From contig CAYTZG010000007.1 of assembly GCA_964442435.1 (NCBI GenBank), forward strand, positions 1 to 64,000: a stretch of 64,000 nucleotides of DNA. Direction: 5' to 3'. How positions within the stretch are numbered: position 1 is the stretch's first letter; every line of letters starts with the position of its first letter. The position numbers and the translations under genes were made by a program. Source of the stretch: CAMXAS01 sp964442435. GTDB lineage: Bacteria > Bacteroidota > Bacteroidia > Bacteroidales > P3. Shown piece by piece: positions 24,771-33,964 of this stretch. The notes under the pieces were generated by a model. That model saw only the letters and a program-made list of their open reading frames with translations, did not search any database and had not been told where the DNA came from.

Positions 24771-26324
24771 GTGAACAAGGAATTAATCGTAGATTCTAAC
24801 GCGCAAGAGGTTGTAATTGCGTTAGTTGAGGATAAGCAGTTGGTGGAGTTGCATCGCGAACAGAACAATACGATGCACTCGGTAGGGGATGTGTTTTTAG
24901 GCCGGGTCAAGAAGCTGATGCCCGGGTTGAATGCGGCGTTCATCGAAGTCGGCGCCGAAAAGGAAGGCTTTTTGCATTATCTGGACGTAGGTCCGCAATT
25001 CGCATCGTTCAATCGGTTCACGCAATGCGCCATCAACGGCGACCGCGCGCAGACCGACATCCAAAAATACAAGAATCGGGAAGAAACGCCCAAAAACGCC
25101 AAGATATCATCGGTACTCAAACAGAACCAAAGCCTTTTGGTGCAGGTTACGAAAGAACCGATTTCGACGAAAGGGCCGCGTCTGAGCGCGGAGATTTCGT
25201 TTCCGGGACGTTATCTGGTGTTGGTGCCGTTCTCCAATAAGGTTTCCATCTCACAGAAAATCAAGAACCCGGAAGAACGTTCCCGTCTCAAGAGTTTAAT
25301 CCAGAGCATCAGGCCGCATAATTTCGGCGTCATCATCCGCACGGTGGCCGAGGGCAGGAGCGTAGCCGATTTGGACGCCGACATGACGGCGCTGACCAAG
25401 AAGTGGGCGCACATCGAGCGGCAGTTGTTGCACGCCAAGGCCCCGATGAAGGTGTGCAGCGAGCTGGACAAGGCCGTGAGCATCCTGCGCGATTTCCTCA
25501 ACAACGATTTCAACCATATCGCCACGAACGACCAGCAGTTGTTCGATGAAATTCAGGCGTACATCATGCGGATTGCGCCCGAAAAGAAAGATATCGTCAA
25601 GTTATACAAGGGCAAGGAACCCATTTTCGACCATTACGGCATCTCCAAGCAAATCAAGTCTTCGTTCGGCAAGGTCGTGAACCTGCGTCACAACGGTGCC
25701 TATATCGTTGTGGAACATACCGAGGCCATGCACGTCATAGACGTGAACAGCGGCCACCGCATGAACGCCGACCAGAGTCAGGAGAGCAATTCGTTGCAGG
25801 TAAACTTGGATGCGGCCTTGGAGGTGGCGCGTCAGGTGCGTCTGCGCGATATGGGCGGCATCATCATCGTGGATTTCATCGACCAGCGCGAGGCGGCCAA
25901 CCGCAAGACGCTGTTCGACGCCATGGTCAAGGCCATGGAAAAAGACCCGTCCAAGCATACGGTTCTGCCGCCGACCAAATTCGGCCTCATCCAAATCACG
26001 CGCCAGCGGTTCCGTCCGCAGACGCAGGTCAAGGTGCTTGAAACCTGTCCCACCTGCGGCGGCACGGGCGAAATCAAGCCCAGCATCTGCCTCACCGACG
26101 AAATCGACAAACAGGTGGATTACCTGATCAAAGACACGAACGCGCGGCATTTCACCGTGGTCGTGCACCCGTATGTCTATGCGTATATGCGCGGCAACTG
26201 GCGTTGGGCGCAGCGCAACTGGTGGCGGCGTTACCACCGTTGGATAGGGCTTAAGAGTTACGATTCGCTGAATTTTTTGGAATACCGGTTTTACGATAAA
26301 AACGGCGAGCAAATCCAATTATGA
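24771..26324 (+). CDS. rng: Ribonuclease G
   Basis: A 517-residue RNase E/G endoribonuclease acting in 16S rRNA 5' maturation and mRNA decay. It opens KELIVDSNAQEVVIALVEDKQLVELH; the S1 domain covers about 38-125 (VGDVFLGRVKKLMPGLNAAFIEVG). The catalytic Mg-binding Asp residues are in AMHVIDVNSG and GGIIIVDFIDQRE. The zinc-link Cys pair is in ETCPTCGGTG. The start is GTG at 24771, as no ATG lies nearby and the family N-terminus begins exactly there. The stop overlaps the next gene's start as ATGA, showing translational coupling. Confidence 0.96.
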   Translation: MNKELIVDSNAQEVVIALVEDKQLVELHREQNNTMHSVGDVFLGRVKKLMPGLNAAFIEVGAEKEGFLHYLDVGPQFASFNRFTQCAINGDRAQTDIQKYKNREETPKNAKISSVLKQNQSLLVQVTKEPISTKGPRLSAEISFPGRYLVLVPFSNKVSISQKIKNPEERSRLKSLIQSIRPHNFGVIIRTVAEGRSVADLDADMTALTKKWAHIERQLLHAKAPMKVCSELDKAVSILRDFLNNDFNHIATNDQQLFDEIQAYIMRIAPEKKDIVKLYKGKEPIFDHYGISKQIKSSFGKVVNLRHNGAYIVVEHTEAMHVIDVNSGHRMNADQSQESNSLQVNLDAALEVARQVRLRDMGGIIIVDFIDQREAANRKTLFDAMVKAMEKDPSKHTVLPPTKFGLIQITRQRFRPQTQVKVLETCPTCGGTGEIKPSICLTDEIDKQVDYLIKDTNARHFTVVVHPYVYAYMRGNWRWAQRNWWRRYHRWIGLKSYDSLNFLEYRFYDKNGEQIQL

Positions 26325-27199
26325 TACTGACGGCCGACCGCGATATCAGCCTCATCGATTTGCTGTTGGAAACGTTTCCGGACAGCAACCGCACGCGCCT
26401 CAAAAAGGCGATACGCTTAGGCTGTGTCTCCACCGCCGCCGGCGCGTTGATGAAGCACGCGGAAACGCCCTTGCGCAAGGGCGAGCGCGTTACGTTCAAG
26501 AAATATTCGGCCCGACAGCTTTATCGGGAGAAAGCCCCTTTCCGCATTCTGTACGAAGACGACGACATGATGGTCGTGTTCAAGCCGGCCGGCATCCTTA
26601 CCTCTGGCCGCACGACCGAAAAGGTGCGTTCGATGTTCGGCATCGTGAACAGTTACGTCTTGCAGAAGACGCGGCACCAACAGCGGGCCTATACGGTGCA
26701 CCGTCTGGACCGCGAGGTGTGCGGCCTGCTCATGTTCGCCAAAAACGAGGAGACCAAGGCATTTTTGCAGGATCATTGGAAAGACGTCGAGAAAAAATAC
26801 TACGCGCTGGTGGAAGGGCGTCCGGAAAAGGCGGCGGGCGTATGCAGTTCGTTCCTGAAAGAAAACGCGCGGCAGGTCATGTATTCGGTGGCGCAGGAGG
26901 AAGCCGGCGCCAAATGGGCGGTGACCCATTACCGGACGCTGCGGCACCACGAGGCCGACGGCACGACCTTGCTCGAAGTGCGTTTGGAAACCGGCCGCAA
27001 GAACCAGATTCGCGTGCATCTCTCCGACATGGGCTGCCCGATTGTGGGCGACCGCAAATACGGCGCGGACGACAGCGTCAAGCGGCAGATTAGGCTCATG
27101 GCCTATTCGCTCGCGTTTCCGAACCCACGGACGGGGCGGCGCGAAAAGGTGGAAATCGGCTTGCCGAAAGATTTTGAATCGCTGACGGATATGGCATAA
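26321..27199 (+). CDS. RluA-family pseudouridine synthase
   Basis: A 292-residue RNA pseudouridine synthase. The S4-like N-terminus (~1-65; NRTRLKKAIRLGCVSTAAG) is followed by the catalytic signature VHRLDREVCGLLMFAKN at ~128-144, with the active Asp in HRLD. KKYYALVEGRP and LETGRKNQIRVHLSDMGCPIVGDRKYG complete the family. Which rRNA or tRNA uridine it modifies cannot be told from sequence alone. It starts inside the rng stop codon (ATGA overlap), which links it to rRNA processing. The sugar locus begins 12 nt after its stop. Confidence 0.93.
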   Translation: MILTADRDISLIDLLLETFPDSNRTRLKKAIRLGCVSTAAGALMKHAETPLRKGERVTFKKYSARQLYREKAPFRILYEDDDMMVVFKPAGILTSGRTTEKVRSMFGIVNSYVLQKTRHQQRAYTVHRLDREVCGLLMFAKNEETKAFLQDHWKDVEKKYYALVEGRPEKAAGVCSSFLKENARQVMYSVAQEEAGAKWAVTHYRTLRHHEADGTTLLEVRLETGRKNQIRVHLSDMGCPIVGDRKYGADDSVKRQIRLMAYSLAFPNPRTGRREKVEIGLPKDFESLTDMA

Positions 27200-27211
27200 A
27201 CAAAACGGGAT

Positions 27212-28522
27212 ATGGAGCAGGAAGCGGAAAAGAAATTGCGGGCGGAAATCGCCGAAAAAGTGAAGCAATACTACGAATTGCGTTTCGCGTCCGCGCCGTC
27301 CGACCCGACGCTCGTGCATTACGCGGGCCGCGTGTTCGACGAAAAGGAACTGCAATACGCCGTGGAGGCATCGTTGGACTTTTATCTGACCGAAAGCCGT
27401 TTCGCGCGCGAATTTGAGCGCCGTTTCTCCGACTTTACGGGCTCCGCCCACACGTTTATCGTCAATTCCGGCTCGTCGGCCAATCTGCTGGCCTTAACGG
27501 CGCTCACCTCGCCCCTTTTGGGCGAGAAGGCCCTTCGCCGCGGTGATGAAGTCATTACGGTGGCCGCCGGTTTTCCCACAACGGTCAATCCCATCCTGCA
27601 AAACGGGCTCGTACCGGTGTTCGTCGATGTGGAAGTGGGCACCTACAACGCCCTGCCCGAACAAATAGAGGCGGCGATAGGGCCCCGTTCGCGCGCCATC
27701 ATGCTGGCGCACACGCTCGGCAACCCGATAGATTTGGACGCCATCGGCCGTATCGCCGAAAAGCACGGCCTCTATCTTGTGGAAGACTGCTGCGACGCGT
27801 TGGGTTCGACCTATCACGGCAAAAAGGTCGGCACGTTCGGCCATATCGCATCCTATTCGTTCTATCCGGCGCACCACATCACGATGGGCGAGGGCGGCGC
27901 GGTCTGCACCGATTCGCCGGTGCTGGCGCGGGCCGTGCGCGCGTTGCGCGACTGGGGGCGCGACTGCTACTGCAAGGGCGGCGAAAACGGCCGTTGCGGT
28001 CGCCGCTATACGCAGCAATACGGCGAACTGCCGTTGGGCTACGACCACAAATACGTCTATTCGCATATCGGCTACAACCTCAAGGTCACCGACCTGCAGG
28101 CGGCCGTGGGCGTGGCGCAGATGGAAAAGCTGCCGGCCTTCATCGAGAAGCGGAAGGCCAATTTCCGCCGTTGGGAAGCGGGCTTCAAGGCTTGGGAAGA
28201 CAAGTTCATCCTGCCTTGCGCCACGCCCGGTTCCGACCCGGCCTGGTTCGCCTATCCGGTCACGGTGCGCGAGGGGGCGGGCTTTACGCGGACCGAACTG
28301 ACCGATTACCTGCAGGGCAAGGGCGTGGAAACGCGCAACCTGTTCGGCGGCAACCTGCTGCGGCAGCCGGCCTACCTGTCCATAGACAAACGCACAATCG
28401 GCGACCTGCGCCATACCGACTATATCATGAACGCCACGTTCTTCCTCGGCACGTATCCGGGGCTGACGGAGGCGCAGATAACCTATGTGTTGCAGCAGAT
28501 AGCGGATTTTATAAAACAATAG
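27212..28522 (+). CDS. rfbH: CDP-6-deoxy-4-ketohexose 3-dehydrase E1 (RfbH/DdhC)
   Basis: A 436-residue PMP- and iron-sulfur-dependent sugar dehydratase that starts removal of the C3 hydroxyl of CDP-4-keto-6-deoxyglucose. It has the aminotransferase fold, but the PLP-lysine position is His: SFYPAHHITMGEGG, His at about 221-222, the E1 hallmark. Cys residues that can bind the [2Fe-2S] cluster are at 193/194, 252, 254 and 262. The partner reductase E3 (DdhD/AscD) is not in this window, so electrons must come from elsewhere. The following genes rfbF and rfbG supply its substrate. Function is secure; the final sugar is not. Confidence 0.93.
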   Translation: MEQEAEKKLRAEIAEKVKQYYELRFASAPSDPTLVHYAGRVFDEKELQYAVEASLDFYLTESRFAREFERRFSDFTGSAHTFIVNSGSSANLLALTALTSPLLGEKALRRGDEVITVAAGFPTTVNPILQNGLVPVFVDVEVGTYNALPEQIEAAIGPRSRAIMLAHTLGNPIDLDAIGRIAEKHGLYLVEDCCDALGSTYHGKKVGTFGHIASYSFYPAHHITMGEGGAVCTDSPVLARAVRALRDWGRDCYCKGGENGRCGRRYTQQYGELPLGYDHKYVYSHIGYNLKVTDLQAAVGVAQMEKLPAFIEKRKANFRRWEAGFKAWEDKFILPCATPGSDPAWFAYPVTVREGAGFTRTELTDYLQGKGVETRNLFGGNLLRQPAYLSIDKRTIGDLRHTDYIMNATFFLGTYPGLTEAQITYVLQQIADFIKQ

Positions 28523-28543
28523 CGTCCATCAAACCGAAGCGTT

Positions 28544-29323
28544 ATGAAAGCAGTTCTCTTGGCCGGTGGTTTCGGCACGCGCCTGTCGGAAGAAACCGAC
28601 GTCCGCCCCAAACCGATGGTGGAAATCGGCGGCAAGCCGATTTTGTGGCATATCATGAAGATTTATTCGGCCTATGGCATCAACGAGTTCATCGTATGTT
28701 GCGGCTACAAGGCCTATATGATCAAGCAGTATTTCGCCGACTATTATCTGCATCAGGCCGATTTGACCGTCGATTTGCGTAACAACGGCATGGAAATCCA
28801 CCATTCGCACGCCGAACCGTGGAAAATCACGCTCGTGGATACGGGGCTTAACACGATGACGGGCGGCCGTCTCAAACGCATCAAAGATTATCTCAACCCC
28901 GACGAGCCGTTTCTGATGACTTACGGCGACGGCGTGGCCGACATCCGCATCGACGAATTGCTCAAGTTCCACCGCGCGCAGAAGAAGCTGGCCACCGTTA
29001 CGGTCGTGCAGCCGTCGGGTCGGTTCGGCGCCATCACGTTCAACGCGCAGGATGAGGTCAAGGTGTTTTCGTTTCAGGAGAAGCCCAAGGGCGACAGCAG
29101 TTGGATAAACGGGGGCTTCTTCGTGCTTGAACCCAAGGTGCTTGACTATATTGACGGCGACGATACGATTTGGGAACGCAAGCCGTTGGAGACGCTGGCG
29201 GCCGAGGGCGAACTCGTGGCTTACCGCCACGACGGTTTCTGGCGCCCGATGGATACGCAACGCGAGAAACGCGAGTTGGAGGAGATGTGGGAGCATGGCC
29301 AAGCACCATGGAAAATTTGGTAA
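28544..29323 (+). CDS. rfbF: Glucose-1-phosphate cytidylyltransferase
   Basis: A 259-residue enzyme making CDP-glucose from CTP and glucose 1-phosphate, the first step to CDP-3,6-dideoxyhexoses. The nucleotide-binding start is LAGGFGTRLSEETDVRPKPM with EIGGKPILWHIMKIY. The cytidylyl-specific blocks NNGMEIHHSHAEPWKITLVDTG and TYGDGVADI are present, as is the C-terminal GFWRPMDTQREKRELEEMW. It follows rfbH by 21 nt and precedes rfbG by 48 nt. The order H-F-G differs from the F-G-H order familiar from Salmonella, but all three are adjacent. Confidence 0.96.
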   Translation: MKAVLLAGGFGTRLSEETDVRPKPMVEIGGKPILWHIMKIYSAYGINEFIVCCGYKAYMIKQYFADYYLHQADLTVDLRNNGMEIHHSHAEPWKITLVDTGLNTMTGGRLKRIKDYLNPDEPFLMTYGDGVADIRIDELLKFHRAQKKLATVTVVQPSGRFGAITFNAQDEVKVFSFQEKPKGDSSWINGGFFVLEPKVLDYIDGDDTIWERKPLETLAAEGELVAYRHDGFWRPMDTQREKRELEEMWEHGQAPWKIW

Positions 29324-29371
29324 AGACATCTCATCGTCCGTAAACGTTTTTGATAGTTGTATATATTTAAT

Positions 29372-30448
29372 ATGCTGGAGGAACTCAAACCTTTCTATAA
29401 CGGCAAACGGGTTTTGCTGACGGGGCATACGGGCTTCAAGGGCAGTTGGCTCGCCATTTGGCTGCACGAAATGGGTGCGGAGGTGGTCGGCATGGCGTTG
29501 GACCCTAGTTCCGGGCGCGACAACTACGTGCTTTCGGGCATAGGCGGTAAAATCAAGGCCGATTTGCGCGTGGATATCCGCGATGCGGAGAAAGTGAAAG
29601 CCGTTTTTGCCGAATACAAGCCCGAAATCGTGTTCCACCTGGCCGCCCAGCCGTTGGTGCGGCTTTCCTACGACCGCCCGGTAGAAACCTACGAGACCAA
29701 CGTCATGGGCACGGTGCACGTGCTGGAAGCCGTGCGCGCCACGCCGAGCGTCAAGGTGGCCGTTATGATTACGACCGACAAATGCTACGAGAACAAGGAG
29801 CAGATTTGGGCCTACCGCGAGAATGAGCCGATGGGCGGCTACGACCCTTACAGCAGCAGCAAGGGCGCGGCCGAAATAGCCATCAGCAGCTGGCGGCGCA
29901 GTTTCTTCAACCCCGAACAATACGGCAAACACGGCAAAAGCATTGCCAGCGTCCGCGCCGGCAACGTCATCGGCGGTGGCGACTGGGCGGCCGACCGTAT
30001 CGTGCCCGACTGCATCCGCGCGTTGGAGGCCGGCCAACCGATAGGCATCCGTAGCCCCAAGGCGGTGCGTCCGTGGCAGCACGTGCTGGAACCTTTGAGC
30101 GGCTACCTGCTGTTGGCTCGGAAAATGTGGGAGGAACCCACGCGCTATTGCGAGGGTTGGAATTTCGGCCCCGAAACTTCAGGCGTCACCACGGTATGGG
30201 AGGTGGCCGAAGCCATCGTGAAGGCCTACGGGCAAGGCGGGTTGCAGGACTTGTCGAACCCCGATGCCGTGCACGAAGCCCAATTGTTGATGCTCGACAT
30301 CAGCAAGGCGCGGTTTTATTTGGGCTGGAAGCCCCGTTTGGATATGAAGCGGACGATAGAATTTACCGTGGATTGGTACAAGCGTTACCGCGATGCCGAC
30401 GTTTACGGGCTTTGCGTGGAACAGATAAACCGATATATCCATATCTGA
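29372..30448 (+). CDS. rfbG: CDP-glucose 4,6-dehydratase
   Basis: A 358-residue extended SDR that converts CDP-glucose to CDP-4-keto-6-deoxyglucose. The NAD-binding loop is TGHTGFKGSWLAIWL (~18-32). FHLAAQPLVRLSYDRPVETYETNVMGT, MITTDKCYENKE and YSSSKGAAE (catalytic YxxxK) mark the family. PWQHVLEPLSGYL and GWNFGPE follow as in RfbG. The start is the ATG at 29372 rather than a TTG further upstream. It ends one base before the next SDR start. Enzyme identity is firm. Confidence 0.95.
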   Translation: MLEELKPFYNGKRVLLTGHTGFKGSWLAIWLHEMGAEVVGMALDPSSGRDNYVLSGIGGKIKADLRVDIRDAEKVKAVFAEYKPEIVFHLAAQPLVRLSYDRPVETYETNVMGTVHVLEAVRATPSVKVAVMITTDKCYENKEQIWAYRENEPMGGYDPYSSSKGAAEIAISSWRRSFFNPEQYGKHGKSIASVRAGNVIGGGDWAADRIVPDCIRALEAGQPIGIRSPKAVRPWQHVLEPLSGYLLLARKMWEEPTRYCEGWNFGPETSGVTTVWEVAEAIVKAYGQGGLQDLSNPDAVHEAQLLMLDISKARFYLGWKPRLDMKRTIEFTVDWYKRYRDADVYGLCVEQINRYIHI

Positions 30449-30449
30449 A

Positions 30450-31340
30450 ATGAAGAAAATTCTGCTTACCGGCGGTAGCGGTTTCATAGGACGGAACCTG
30501 CGGGAAAGTTTCCTTTCCCAAGCCTATGAATTGCATGCGCCCTCGCACGCGGAGCTGGATTTGTCGGATACCGACAGCGCGGATGCCTATTTCGCGCGTC
30601 ACCGTTTCGACGCCGTCATTCACGCGGCCGTTAAGCCGGGGCACCGCAACGCGCCCGACTTGACGAACCTTTTTTACACCAACAACCGGATTTTTTTCAA
30701 TTTGGTGCGTCATGCCGACCGTTGCGGCCGTATCCTCAACTTAGGTTCGGGCGCGATTTACGATATGCGGCACTACGAACCGATGATGACCGAGGATTAT
30801 TTCGGGCGTTATGTGCCGGCCGATGACCACGGCTACAACAAATACGTCTGCGGCAAGTATATGGAACACTGCCCCGAAGATATCGTGGATTTGCGCATTT
30901 TCGGCATCTTTGGCAAATACGAGGACTATGCGATTCGGTTTATTTCAAACGCCATGTGCAAGACCTTGTTCGATTTGCCGGTGACCTTGCGGCAGGACAG
31001 GCGGTTCAGTTATATATATGCTCCGGATTTGGCGCCCGTTTTGGCTTGGTTTATCGAACACAAGCCGAAGCACAGGGCTTACAACATTACACCCGATGAG
31101 GTCTCTTCGCTGTTGGGCCTGGCCGAAAAAGTGGTGGCGATGTCGGGAAAGGACTTGCCGATACAGGTGGGCGGCAAGGGCGAGGGGATGCCCTATACGG
31201 GCAGCAACGCGCGCCTGCGGGCGGAAATGGGAGCTGAATTGCGGTTCACGCCCATGGAAGAAGCCATGGAACAACTGTATGCATGGTATGTTTCCGTAAA
31301 AGAGACATTGAACAGGGATTGCTTATTACACGACAAATGA
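30450..31340 (+). CDS. NAD-dependent epimerase/dehydratase (SDR), sugar nucleotide
   Basis: A 296-residue extended SDR with the nucleotide loop LTGGSGFIGRNL at ~5-16 and a catalytic YVCGK (YxxxK) near residue 133. The sugar-nucleotide end is poorly conserved. Its place between rfbG and the ThDP enzyme gene, with a 4-base overlap into the latter, suggests it reduces or epimerises the CDP-4-ketohexose or the branched product. In yersiniose synthesis a reductase (YerF) follows the ThDP enzyme YerE, and this could be its counterpart. That is inference from context; the sequence alone shows only a reductase/epimerase. Confidence 0.75.
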   Translation: MKKILLTGGSGFIGRNLRESFLSQAYELHAPSHAELDLSDTDSADAYFARHRFDAVIHAAVKPGHRNAPDLTNLFYTNNRIFFNLVRHADRCGRILNLGSGAIYDMRHYEPMMTEDYFGRYVPADDHGYNKYVCGKYMEHCPEDIVDLRIFGIFGKYEDYAIRFISNAMCKTLFDLPVTLRQDRRFSYIYAPDLAPVLAWFIEHKPKHRAYNITPDEVSSLLGLAEKVVAMSGKDLPIQVGGKGEGMPYTGSNARLRAEMGAELRFTPMEEAMEQLYAWYVSVKETLNRDCLLHDK

Positions 31341-33130
31341 GAGCGAGCGACTATATTTTCAAGCGGCTGAAAGAAGTCTATGGCGTGGAGCGCGTGTTTA
31401 TGATTACGGGCGGCGGCGCCATGCACCTGAACGATGCCGTATGCCAGAGCGGGCTGGCCTATACGTGTTGCCATCACGAACAGGCGTGCGCCATCGCGGC
31501 CGAAGGTTATGTGCGGGCGGGCAAACGCTTGGGTGTGGTCAACATTACCACGGGGCCAGGCGGTCTGAACACGCTGACGGGCGTTATGGGGCAGTGGACG
31601 GATTCGGTGCCCGTGCTGTATATATCAGGGCAGGTCAAGCAAGCCACCACGATAGCCGCTTGTCCGGAATTGTCTCTCCGTCAGTTGGGCGACCAGGAAG
31701 TGGATATTATTTCGGTGGTAAAACCCTTGGTCAAGTACGCGGCGCAAATTCGCAGGGCGGAAGACGTGCGGAGGGTATTGGACGAGGCGGTGCATACCGC
31801 CCTGTCAGGCCGCCCCGGCCCGGTATGGATAGACGTGCCGATGGATATACAGGGGGCGTTGGTGGACGAGGCCGCGTTGGATGCGGCGTCAGCCGTTCCG
31901 GAGGCACCGTCCTGCGGGCAGCCGGACGCTTCGCGTATGCGGCGGCTTTTTGAATTGCTCGATACCTGCGAACGCCCGGTGTTGATAGTCGGAAACGGTA
32001 TCCGTATCAGCGGCGCGCAGGACAGGATGTATGCGTTTCTGCAAAAGATGCCGATGCCGGCTTTGGGTACGTTCAACGGCATGGATATGCTCTACGAGGA
32101 GCATCCTTGTTTTGCGGGGCGTATCGGTACGTTGGGCAGTCGGAGCGGTAATTTCGCTTTGCAGAATGCGGATTTGGTCCTCTCGGTCGGCTCGCGCAAC
32201 AATATCCGTCAGACGAGCTATAATTACGAGTTTTTCGCGCGGGGTGGCAAATTGGTCTGTGTGGATGCGGATGCGGCGGAAATGCAGAAACCTACGGTTC
32301 AACCGTATCTTGCCATAGAAGCCGATGCGGCCGCGTTTTTCGATGCCTTGTCGGCCTATAAGCCCTGTCGGGATTATAAAGAATGGCTTTCGTGGGCGTT
32401 GGCGCGGAAAGCGAAATATCCGGTCGTATTGCCTGAATTCGCCAAGCCGGGTGCGGTAAACCCCTATTATTTCGTGGATGCGCTCAGCCGCGCCTTGCCG
32501 CAAGATGCCGTGGTGGCGACGGCCAACGGAAGTGCCTGCGTGATTGGCTTTCAAGCCGCCAAAGTGAAGCGGGGGCAGCGTTGGTTTTGGAATTCGGGAT
32601 GCGCGGCCATGGGCTATGACTTGCCCGCGGCCATCGGCGCGGCCTTGGCGACGCCGGAGAAAACGCACGTCTGTCTGAGTGGTGAAGGCAGTCTGATGAT
32701 GAATATACAGGAATTGAGTACGGTCATCTCCAACAAGATCAATCTGAAATTGGTGATACTCAACAATGGCGGCTATATCTCGATTCGTCAGACCCAAAAC
32801 AATTTCTTTTCGGGGCGGCATATCGGTATCGATGCCGATTCGGGTGTCGTGTTCCCCGATTTCATGAAACTGGCGGAAGCGTTCGGTTTCGTTTCGATGC
32901 GGATTGAACGCAACGAAGAGGTGGAAGACCGATTGCGGGCGATGTGCGCGATGGATAAGCCGGTGATATGCGAGGTCATGTTGCCGCACGATTATATCTT
33001 TCAACCCAAAACTTCGTCGGAGCGCAAGCCGGACGGCAAGATGGTGTCGAAACCGCTCGAAGACCTCTATCCGTTCTTGCCCCGTGAAGAGTTTTTACAA
33101 AACATGATTATTGACCCTATAAAAGAATAG
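31337..33130 (+). CDS. Thiamine diphosphate-dependent enzyme, acetolactate-synthase-like (YerE-like candidate)
   Basis: A 597-residue ThDP enzyme. The catalytic Glu sits in CHHEQACAIAAEGYVRAGK. TGPGGLNTLTGVMGQWTDSVPVLYISGQV and a central domain (~190-340) follow. The ThDP/Mg motif is SGEGSLMMNIQEL ... VILNNGGY, with Glu where the GDG motif has Asp. It is clearly acetolactate-synthase-like, but placed inside a CDP-3,6-dideoxyhexose locus. The known enzyme of that kind, YerE, adds a two-carbon unit from pyruvate to the C4 ketone. I infer a similar carbon-branching role, or another decarboxylative ligation. Translation is coupled to the SDR (ATGA), and the aldolase gene follows after four bases. 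A true acetolactate synthase would normally neighbour ilvN or ilvC, which are absent. Confidence 0.78.
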   Translation: MRASDYIFKRLKEVYGVERVFMITGGGAMHLNDAVCQSGLAYTCCHHEQACAIAAEGYVRAGKRLGVVNITTGPGGLNTLTGVMGQWTDSVPVLYISGQVKQATTIAACPELSLRQLGDQEVDIISVVKPLVKYAAQIRRAEDVRRVLDEAVHTALSGRPGPVWIDVPMDIQGALVDEAALDAASAVPEAPSCGQPDASRMRRLFELLDTCERPVLIVGNGIRISGAQDRMYAFLQKMPMPALGTFNGMDMLYEEHPCFAGRIGTLGSRSGNFALQNADLVLSVGSRNNIRQTSYNYEFFARGGKLVCVDADAAEMQKPTVQPYLAIEADAAAFFDALSAYKPCRDYKEWLSWALARKAKYPVVLPEFAKPGAVNPYYFVDALSRALPQDAVVATANGSACVIGFQAAKVKRGQRWFWNSGCAAMGYDLPAAIGAALATPEKTHVCLSGEGSLMMNIQELSTVISNKINLKLVILNNGGYISIRQTQNNFFSGRHIGIDADSGVVFPDFMKLAEAFGFVSMRIERNEEVEDRLRAMCAMDKPVICEVMLPHDYIFQPKTSSERKPDGKMVSKPLEDLYPFLPREEFLQNMIIDPIKE

Positions 33131-33134
33131 CACT

Positions 33135-33950
33135 ATGAATACGTTGGAACAAAGAATGGTGGACCAGCTTAAAGACCTTAAGGAAAACCACTATGTGGTA
33201 GGGGTCAAGGCGGAGTTCGAGGCGGAAGGCACGCGTATGGAAGAAGCCTTGCGCTTGAAAGAAGTGGTGACCAAGGCCGGTTTGGACTTGACGATTAAGG
33301 TGGGCGGTTGCGAGGCCATTCGCGATATGTACGACGCCCGTTCCATCGGGGTGACCCGTATCGTGGCGCCGATGATAGAAACACCGTATGCCCTCAAGAA
33401 ATATTTGGCCGCCACCCATATGGTTTATCCGCAGGATGAATGGAAGGGCGTGGATTTCCTCATCAATGTGGAAACCTATACGGGTTACAAGAATTTCGAC
33501 GAAATGATGCGGGTGCCCGGTGTGGAGCAACTGACGGGTATCGTTTTGGGCCGTGTGGATATGACCGGGTCGATGGGGCTGACGCGGGAAGACATCAATT
33601 CGGAACCCGTTTTCGATGTGGCGAAGGACTTGTTCCTGAAAGCCAAGCAACACGGCAAGGAATGTGTGATAGGCGGCGGTGTTTCGGCGGCTTCCATCGA
33701 TTTCTTCAACCGTTTGCCGAAAGGCACGTTGGACCGTTATGAAACCCGCAAGGTGCTTTTCCAATTGCCGGGGGCGGTGTCTGAAGGCGCCGACAAGGGT
33801 ATTCTCAAGGCGGTCGGTTTTGAATTGATGTGGCTCAAGAACAAGCGGGAATTCTACAAGATGATATACGAGGAAGATTCCCAGCGTATCGCCATGCTTC
33901 AATCGCGTTACGACAAACTGATAGAAGCCGCCGGCGGAAAATATCAATAA
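33135..33950 (+). CDS. HpcH/HpaI-type aldolase/citrate lyase family protein
   Basis: A 271-residue TIM-barrel aldolase-like protein. VKAEFEAEGTRMEEALRLKE, the metal-site strand RIVAPMIETPYALKKY, FLINVETYTGYKNFDEM, and LGRVDMTGSMGLTRED (corresponding to the GPxDLSxSLG of HpaI) fit the family. Such enzymes cleave or form 2-keto acids, often releasing or using pyruvate. Next to a pyruvate-type ThDP enzyme, it could supply or consume the same keto acid. This pair, together with the HAD gene that follows 14 nt later, looks like a carbon-chain module inside the sugar locus. The substrate is unknown. Confidence 0.8.
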   Translation: MNTLEQRMVDQLKDLKENHYVVGVKAEFEAEGTRMEEALRLKEVVTKAGLDLTIKVGGCEAIRDMYDARSIGVTRIVAPMIETPYALKKYLAATHMVYPQDEWKGVDFLINVETYTGYKNFDEMMRVPGVEQLTGIVLGRVDMTGSMGLTREDINSEPVFDVAKDLFLKAKQHGKECVIGGGVSAASIDFFNRLPKGTLDRYETRKVLFQLPGAVSEGADKGILKAVGFELMWLKNKREFYKMIYEEDSQRIAMLQSRYDKLIEAAGGKYQ

Positions 33951-33964
33951 AAAGCGGATACGGT

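Noticed and set aside
31337..33130. Housekeeping acetolactate synthase (ilvB)
   Set aside because: No ilvN, ilvC or ilvD neighbours; it lies inside a dideoxysugar locus with coupled start codons.
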